DNA from: Roseovarius sp. EL26
GTDB lineage: Bacteria > Pseudomonadota > Alphaproteobacteria > Rhodobacterales > Rhodobacteraceae
Assembly: GCF_900327775.1 (NCBI RefSeq)
Contig: NZ_OUMZ01000005.1
Location: forward strand, 310,001-374,000
Direction: 5' to 3'
DNA length: 64,000 bases
Positions 59,305-64,000 of the stretch are shown one piece after another. Position 1 is the first letter of the stretch, and the number at the start of each line of letters is the position of its first letter. Made by a program: the position numbers and the translations under genes. The notes beneath the pieces are model-generated. The model did no database searches. It was not told where the DNA came from and was given only the letters and a program-made list of their open reading frames with translations.

Positions 59305-61755
59305 ATGACAGCGAACCTGCCGATCTATGATGTTCTTATACCCTTGCTTAATGCTCTGCGTCAGCGAGGATGTGCGGTTTTGCAGGCCCCCCCCGGGGCG
59401 GGTAAAACCACTGTCGTGCCATTGGCGATGTTGCAGGCCAATGTGACGGACGGAATGATCGTGATGTTGGAGCCCCGCCGTTTAGCGGCGCGTGCGGCTG
59501 CGGAGCGGATGGCGCAAACCTTGGGGGAAAAGGTGGGCGAAAGCGTGGGCTACCGTGTCAGAGGGGAGGCAAGGGTTTGCGCCACGACACGCATCGTTGT
59601 TGTGACCGAAGGCATTTTGACACGGATGATCCAGTCTGATCCTGAACTGTCCGGTGTCGGCGCGGTGATTTTCGATGAATTTCACGAGCGCTCGTTGAAC
59701 GCGGATCTGGGACTGGCGCTGTGCTTGGAAATCACTGGGGCCTTGCGGGAGGACCTGAAGTTACTGGTCATGTCAGCGACGCTAGAGGCAGAACCAGTGG
59801 CACAGCTGATGGGCGACGCACCAGTGATCACCTCTGACGGGCGAAGTTTTCCTGTTCAATCACAATGGCTTGAACGCCACTTGCGTAAGGAGGTGCGGTT
59901 TGAAAACGCCGTTGCCGATCTGGTGCAGCAGGTCGTGCAGGAGAGGGACGGTGGCATCTTGGTGTTCCTCCCCGGAGAGGGAGAAATCAGGCGTGTCGAA
60001 GCATTACTCAAAGATCGCTTGCCGAAAGATGCTGTTCTACGCCCCTTGTTTGGTGCGATGGATTTTGCAGCGCAACGGGTTGCAATCCTTCCAATGAAAA
60101 CTGGTCGCAAGGTGGTGTTGGCGACCTCGATTGCCGAGACATCCCTGACTATTCAAGACATACGTGTGGTGGTGGATGGCGGGAAATCACGCCGTGCCCG
60201 GTTTGATCCTGCATCAGGTATGTCACGGCTGGTGACTGAACCGGTCACACGGGCCGAGGCGACGCAGCGCGCTGGTCGTGCCGGGCGTGTGGCTGAGGGG
60301 ACGTGTTATCGATTGTGGAGCAAGGGGGAGGAGGGGGCTTTGCATGCCTTTCCCCCAGCAGAGATTGAATCTGCTGATTTGTCGGGGTTGGCACTGGAGT
60401 TGGCGGCGTGGGGTGCGCGACCTGAGGAGTTGGCCTTTCTCACGCCACCCAATCTGGGGAGTTATGGCGAGGCGCAGGATTTATTGCGCCTTTTGAGTGC
60501 CTTGGATGTAGATGGGCGCATTACGGAGCATGGTAAAATCCTTTCGACATTACCGCTGCATCCGCGTTTGGGGCATATGCTGGCAATGGCAGGAACAGAG
60601 GCGGCGCCTTTGGCGGCGCTGCTGGCGGATCGTGACCCGTTGGGGCGGGGGGCACCGGTGGATTTGGCACTGCGTTTGTCGGCGGTACGGGATTTCAAAC
60701 GTTATACCAGCGAGGCCCGTTATCCGGCCAATCGCGGGGGTGTTGAGCGGATAAAGCAGGAAGCGAAGCGTTTAGCCAAGCAGTCAAAATCAGTTTTAAA
60801 GCAAAAGCTTAGCGATGCGGAAATGGCAGCGTTGGCTTATCCGGATCGCATCGGATTACGCCGTAAGGGTGATGCGCCACGTTATGTTTTGTCAGGCGGA
60901 AAAGGCGCGATAATGCCGGAAGGCGACCCGCTGTGTGGGGCGCGGTTGATCGTGGCGACGGAGCTGGATGGCAACCCGCGCGAGGCGAGAATCAGGCAGG
61001 CGATCCAAATTTCTGAATCTGAAGTGCGCAGCCTGTTTGGGGATCAGATTGCTTGGAATGACATTTGTGAATGGTCCAAACGGGATCGGCAAGTGATTGC
61101 GCGGAAACAGGAAAACCTGGGATCTGTGGTTCTGGCGGATCAACATTGGCGCGATGTGCCCAGAGATGTGGTGGCGCTGGCGATGTTGGATGGCGTTAAG
61201 GATTTAGGGCTGAGTTGGAGCGCTGCGGCGGAGCGATTTGCCAAACGGGTTGAGCTGGTTCGGGATGGTGGAGATGAGTTGCCCCAGATGACTGAGGCAG
61301 CGCTATTGGAGATGCTGGAGGATTGGCTACTGCCTTATCTGGAGGGCATAAAAACCGCCCAGGATTGGAAGCGATTTGATATGCTTGAGGCCCTGCGTGG
61401 GTGCCTGTCGTGGGAGCAGATGCAACGCCTTGATCAGGCCGCCCCGGCGCATTTCACCACACCTTTGGGGCGTAAAATACCAATTGATTACGGTGGATTA
61501 GATCCGGAAATCAATTTACGCCTGCAAGAGATGTTTGGCCAAACTACGCACCCGATGGTGGGGAATACACCGCTGCGGGTGACACTATTGTCCCCCGCTG
61601 GACGGCCGGTGCAGACAACGATGGACATCCCCGGGTTTTGGGCCAGCAGCTATGCCGATGTGCGCAAGGATATGCGCGGGCGATACCCCAAACACCCCTG
61701 GCCCGAAGATCCGACACAGGCCGACCCGACGCTTAGGGTAAAGCGGCGGAGTTAA
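59305..61755 (+). CDS. hrpB: ATP-dependent helicase HrpB
   Basis: DEAH-type RNA helicase-like protein of 816 residues. Motifs seen: Walker A APPGAGKTT near residue 30, DEFH (IFDEFHERS) near residue 120, motif III SATLE near 160 and the helicase C-terminal TSIAETSLTIQDIRVVVDGG and QRAGRAGR (motif VI) near 330. The HrpB C-terminal domain ends FWASSYADVRKDMRGRYPKHPWPEDP. Its role in enterics is poorly known. The start at 59305 (ATG) is preferred over an upstream TTG, although no clear ribosome-binding site precedes it. Confidence 0.93.
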   Translation: MTANLPIYDVLIPLLNALRQRGCAVLQAPPGAGKTTVVPLAMLQANVTDGMIVMLEPRRLAARAAAERMAQTLGEKVGESVGYRVRGEARVCATTRIVVVTEGILTRMIQSDPELSGVGAVIFDEFHERSLNADLGLALCLEITGALREDLKLLVMSATLEAEPVAQLMGDAPVITSDGRSFPVQSQWLERHLRKEVRFENAVADLVQQVVQERDGGILVFLPGEGEIRRVEALLKDRLPKDAVLRPLFGAMDFAAQRVAILPMKTGRKVVLATSIAETSLTIQDIRVVVDGGKSRRARFDPASGMSRLVTEPVTRAEATQRAGRAGRVAEGTCYRLWSKGEEGALHAFPPAEIESADLSGLALELAAWGARPEELAFLTPPNLGSYGEAQDLLRLLSALDVDGRITEHGKILSTLPLHPRLGHMLAMAGTEAAPLAALLADRDPLGRGAPVDLALRLSAVRDFKRYTSEARYPANRGGVERIKQEAKRLAKQSKSVLKQKLSDAEMAALAYPDRIGLRRKGDAPRYVLSGGKGAIMPEGDPLCGARLIVATELDGNPREARIRQAIQISESEVRSLFGDQIAWNDICEWSKRDRQVIARKQENLGSVVLADQHWRDVPRDVVALAMLDGVKDLGLSWSAAAERFAKRVELVRDGGDELPQMTEAALLEMLEDWLLPYLEGIKTAQDWKRFDMLEALRGCLSWEQMQRLDQAAPAHFTTPLGRKIPIDYGGLDPEINLRLQEMFGQTTHPMVGNTPLRVTLLSPAGRPVQTTMDIPGFWASSYADVRKDMRGRYPKHPWPEDPTQADPTLRVKRRS

Positions 61756-61766
61756 GGCGCGTAATT

Positions 61767-61792
61767 GCGTACAAGTTGTACAGGCTGTACGC
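61767..61792. repeat. GTAC-rich palindrome, second copy
   Basis: GCGTAC (61767-61772) pairs with GTACGC (61787-61792), with three GTAC units at 9-bp intervals. GTACAGGCTGTAC (61778-61790) is the reverse complement of the core at 4954-4966. As there, it sits between convergent genes. Confidence 0.6.
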
Positions 61793-61821
61793 GGGTTTGG
61801 TACATAAATTGGATCGGCGTG

Positions 61822-61848
61822 ATGGTGGGCAGTAATGCCCACACTACG
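61822..61848. repeat. REP-like hairpin near the sterol desaturase gene
   Basis: GTGGGCA (61825-61831) and TGCCCAC (61836-61842) form a 7-bp stem, followed by ACTACGG. The minus strand reads CCGTAGTGTGGGCA. A similar element with GGTGG/CCACC and CCCTACGG occurs at 63953-63979. Confidence 0.5.
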
Positions 61849-61857
61849 GTCACAATA

Positions 61858-62844
61858 TCAGCTTCGCCGCCCTCGGCGTTCTTTTAAGCGTTCGTGGGCC
61901 TCAGCAGTGCCGTCGTGGAAGGAGCCGAACCATTTGTCCCAGGGCATTTCAAGATTGCCGTAGTTCACCTCAAAATACCGGTGGTGCATCTGGTGGTGAA
62001 AGGTGCCCAAAGCGAGGTGTTTTTTGTTTTTGACCAGCAGGTTTTCAAAACCGGTGTGGGAACTGGCGGCGGTCAGGCTTTGGCTTTGCATGTGAAAGAG
62101 AATGTGTAGCGGGTGCGCGGGCACGATGAAGTGGATCAGGATTGAGCTGAAATAGATCAGATGTTCAACCGGGTGCATCGACAGACCGGACCATGGCCCG
62201 ACGTTGATGTTGCGGTGGTGAAGGGCGTGGGCGAGTTTGTAGAGCGGGCCCCAGTGCAGGGCGCGGTGGACCCAGTAGAAGTGGAAGGAAATCCATACCG
62301 GAGTAAGCAGGAAGACCAGCACAAACCAGACAGGGTTGTCGGACCAATAGAGTAACGGTGCCCAGCCGTTGCTCATGGCCCAGAACATCAGCACCTCGTA
62401 CGCCGTCCAAAAGCCGACGCCGCTGGTCAGGGTCCAGAACATGTTGTCGCGGACTTGCCCGCCAAAATTGAATTGCTTGCCTTTGGTCATCAGCGGGCGG
62501 CCGTCGTATTTAAGGCGTTTGCCTTGGCCATGGCGCATGTAGAAGAACCAATGAAGCCCCCCGGCAACGAGGCCGATCAGGATCATGTTACGCAGCCAGA
62601 TGGCAAAGACCCAGTCAAACGACAAGGTGGCGGTGGTTTCCAGCGAGGGTTGGAACCACATCCATGTGATGAGAGCGACCACAATCAGAATTGTGTTTTC
62701 AGCAAATTGCAGCCAACGCACCGAGAGCCAATCCAGCATCCGGCGCGGGTCTGGTGGCCAGCTGAAGAACGGCGAAGCTTGAATTGGCACGTCGGGAGTG
62801 TGGTTCCAACCGGGCAGGGTAGGTTTTTCGGCGGTGTCGGTCAT
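61858..62844 (-). CDS. Fatty-acid hydroxylase/sterol desaturase superfamily protein
   Basis: Integral membrane di-iron enzyme of 328 residues. His clusters HRALH near residue 192, HALHHR near residue 207 and HHQMHHR near residue 285, plus an intermediate His, supply the eight or so ligands. About four membrane helices surround them. Family members hydroxylate or desaturate lipids. No lipid biosynthesis gene is adjacent. It is divergent from a LysR regulator that may control it. Confidence 0.88.
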   Translation of the reverse strand: MTDTAEKPTLPGWNHTPDVPIQASPFFSWPPDPRRMLDWLSVRWLQFAENTILIVVALITWMWFQPSLETTATLSFDWVFAIWLRNMILIGLVAGGLHWFFYMRHGQGKRLKYDGRPLMTKGKQFNFGGQVRDNMFWTLTSGVGFWTAYEVLMFWAMSNGWAPLLYWSDNPVWFVLVFLLTPVWISFHFYWVHRALHWGPLYKLAHALHHRNINVGPWSGLSMHPVEHLIYFSSILIHFIVPAHPLHILFHMQSQSLTAASSHTGFENLLVKNKKHLALGTFHHQMHHRYFEVNYGNLEMPWDKWFGSFHDGTAEAHERLKERRGRRS

Positions 62845-62906
62845 TGGCGTGTCTCTTGTCAGATTGGGCAGAGTATGACGCAGTTGTCATTTTATGAAAA
62901 ATAGAT

Positions 62907-62922
62907 TTATGAGGCGTAATAA
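62907..62922. promoter_or_regulatory. TTAT-N8-ATAA inverted repeat
   Basis: Lies between the divergent desaturase and LysR starts. TTAT (62907-62910) and ATAA (62919-62922) with an 8-bp centre fit a T-N11-A-type LysR box loosely. The centre shares AGGCGTAATA with the repeat at 52834-52843, probably by chance. Confidence 0.35.
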
Positions 62923-62946
62923 GTCTGATTTTCAGGGGAAGCTACG

Positions 62947-63897
62947 ATGTCGGATGATCTACGCTTGTCTTTGCGCGCGCTTAGAGCTTTTGCCACAGTG
63001 GTGGAACAAGGATCGATTTCGGCGGCGGCAAAGGTTTTGAATATAGCGCCTTCGGCGATTGGTGCGGCGTTGGATCAGGTTGAGACCGAGTTCGGCGCGG
63101 ATCTGTTGGTGCGCACACGGGCGCGCGGGATTGCGGCGACAGCTGAGGGGATCGAGGTGGCGGCACGCTTTCGGGCGCTGTTAGAAGATTATGCGGAGTT
63201 GATGGATGCCGGGCGTGATCTGGGCCAGTCTTTGTCGGGAACTTTGCGGATTGGATATTACGCCCCGGTGGCCCCGGCGTTTCTGCCTCAAATTCTTTGC
63301 CCAATGATGGCTGCGAATCCGGGGTTAACGCTTGAATTGAAAGAGCATGACAATGACAGCGCACAGGAGGCGTTGTTGGCTGGGGCATTGGATGTGATCC
63401 TGTTTGCCGGGCATGATTTGCGGCGGGGAATTGAAACGGAATTGCTATTAGAGCTGCCACCCTATGTGCTGGCACCTGAGGGGCATGAGATTACACGACA
63501 GGTGCCGGTGCCGGTGAAAGCCTTGGCCGATTATCCGCTGGTGCAATTAGATTTACCGTTGGCGCGGCCCTATCTGGATCGGTTGTTTCAATCTGCGGGC
63601 ATCGCTCCAAAAGTTGCGGTCAGAGCCAGCAGTACAGAAATGGTGCGTGGGATGGTTGGTGCAGGCGCGGGCGTGTCGGTGCTGGCGATGCGTCCGATGA
63701 TCAATGTCAGCTACGGCGGAGACCGATTGGTGACGGTGCCGTTGGAGCCAGATGTACCGCAGTTGCAGTTGTTATCGGGACGGGTGTCGGGCCGACCGAG
63801 AAAGTTAGTATCAGTGTTTCTGCAGATTTTGCACGGTTGGATGCAGAGCGAGGCAGCAGGCGAATTGACGGTTGGCGTGGGGTCACACGCGGGTTGA
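62947..63897 (+). CDS. LysR-family transcriptional regulator
   Basis: 316 residues. Helix-turn-helix at about 17-40 (GSISAAAKVLNIAPSAIGAALDQVETEFG) with the LysR effector domain (about 95-300). GGGGAAG lies about 6 nt before the ATG. The divergent position suggests control of the desaturase-like gene. Its effector is unknown. Confidence 0.9.
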   Translation: MSDDLRLSLRALRAFATVVEQGSISAAAKVLNIAPSAIGAALDQVETEFGADLLVRTRARGIAATAEGIEVAARFRALLEDYAELMDAGRDLGQSLSGTLRIGYYAPVAPAFLPQILCPMMAANPGLTLELKEHDNDSAQEALLAGALDVILFAGHDLRRGIETELLLELPPYVLAPEGHEITRQVPVPVKALADYPLVQLDLPLARPYLDRLFQSAGIAPKVAVRASSTEMVRGMVGAGAGVSVLAMRPMINVSYGGDRLVTVPLEPDVPQLQLLSGRVSGRPRKLVSVFLQILHGWMQSEAAGELTVGVGSHAG

Positions 63898-63952
63898 GGT
63901 GCAGACGCCGCCTAAGCGTTCTGCCCAAAGCGTTTAGAATTGCCTGTGGGGG

Positions 63953-63979
63953 GATGGTGGGTTTGCAGCCACCCTACGG
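63953..63979. repeat. REP-like hairpin, second copy
   Basis: GGTGG (63956-63960) and CCACC (63969-63973) flank an 8-base loop, then CTACGGC. Minus strand: CCGTAGGGTGGCTGC. It resembles the element at 61822-61848. The last bases of the window contain no gene. Confidence 0.45.
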
Positions 63980-64000
63980 CGCCTTTTAGGTGTCGTCCCA

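Overview
The window looks like a stretch of chromosome from a marine alphaproteobacterium of the Rhodobacterales (Roseobacter group). This is inferred from gene content and style: GC-rich coding sequence, a VPLPA-CTERM protein, OpgC/OpgD/OpgH glucan genes, a MetF/MetR pair, an ornithine/lysine-type decarboxylase divergent from an Lrp regulator, and many small Rhodobacteraceae-type membrane proteins. No rRNA, tRNA, intact insertion sequence, prophage or CRISPR array was seen. Genes are densely packed on both strands, apart from one roughly 1-kb gap at 12.5-13.5 kb and two gaps of 370-460 bp.

Layout. 1-10.7 kb: a truncated TPR protein, ETF-ubiquinone oxidoreductase, GreA, a universal stress protein, a PhzF-like protein, an alpha/beta hydrolase, a membrane-anchored glycerophosphodiesterase and two tandem HdeD-like membrane proteins. 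10.8-12.5 kb: an enoyl-CoA hydratase-like gene divergent from a TetR regulator, with two tandem operator-like repeats between them. 12.5-13.5 kb: no convincing protein gene; it holds palindromes, a cluster of CCGAAG motifs that would form UUCG-loop hairpins on the minus strand, and two DnaA-box-like sites. 13.5-23 kb: a lipoprotein with a JAMM-like motif, a methyltransferase downstream of EttA, a cobalt-type nitrile hydratase operon, NadD, a PBP4-type carboxypeptidase and a VPLPA-CTERM protein. 23-34 kb: Lrp/decarboxylase, a DUF2235 hydrolase, MetF/MetR, glycerol kinase with a glycosyltransferase fusion, MtfA and an ABC-F ATPase.

34.6-42.3 kb is the clearest functional unit: a hydroxyproline catabolic cluster. 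A 4-hydroxyproline epimerase, a D-hydroxyproline oxidase, a pyrroline-hydroxycarboxylate deaminase (DHDPS family) and an alpha-ketoglutarate semialdehyde dehydrogenase form the route from trans-4-hydroxyproline to 2-oxoglutarate. A second proline-racemase-family protein, with Ser/Thr in place of the two catalytic Cys, and a malate/lactate-dehydrogenase-family reductase probably form a side branch that makes L-proline. A GntR regulator sits inside the cluster, and the motif TTGGATACAA (or a close form) recurs upstream of every transcription unit.

42.4-64 kb: a DMT exporter, a methyltransferase-like protein, an AraC/MFS pair, the translationally coupled opgC-opgG-opgH operon for periplasmic glucans, a TTC38-like TPR protein, an exported esterase with a rhodanese, a YHS protein, a ThDP enzyme coupled to a CaiB-type CoA-transferase, MeaB, HrpB helicase, a sterol-desaturase-family protein and a LysR regulator. 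Functions are read from motifs and family resemblance only; no database search was possible.
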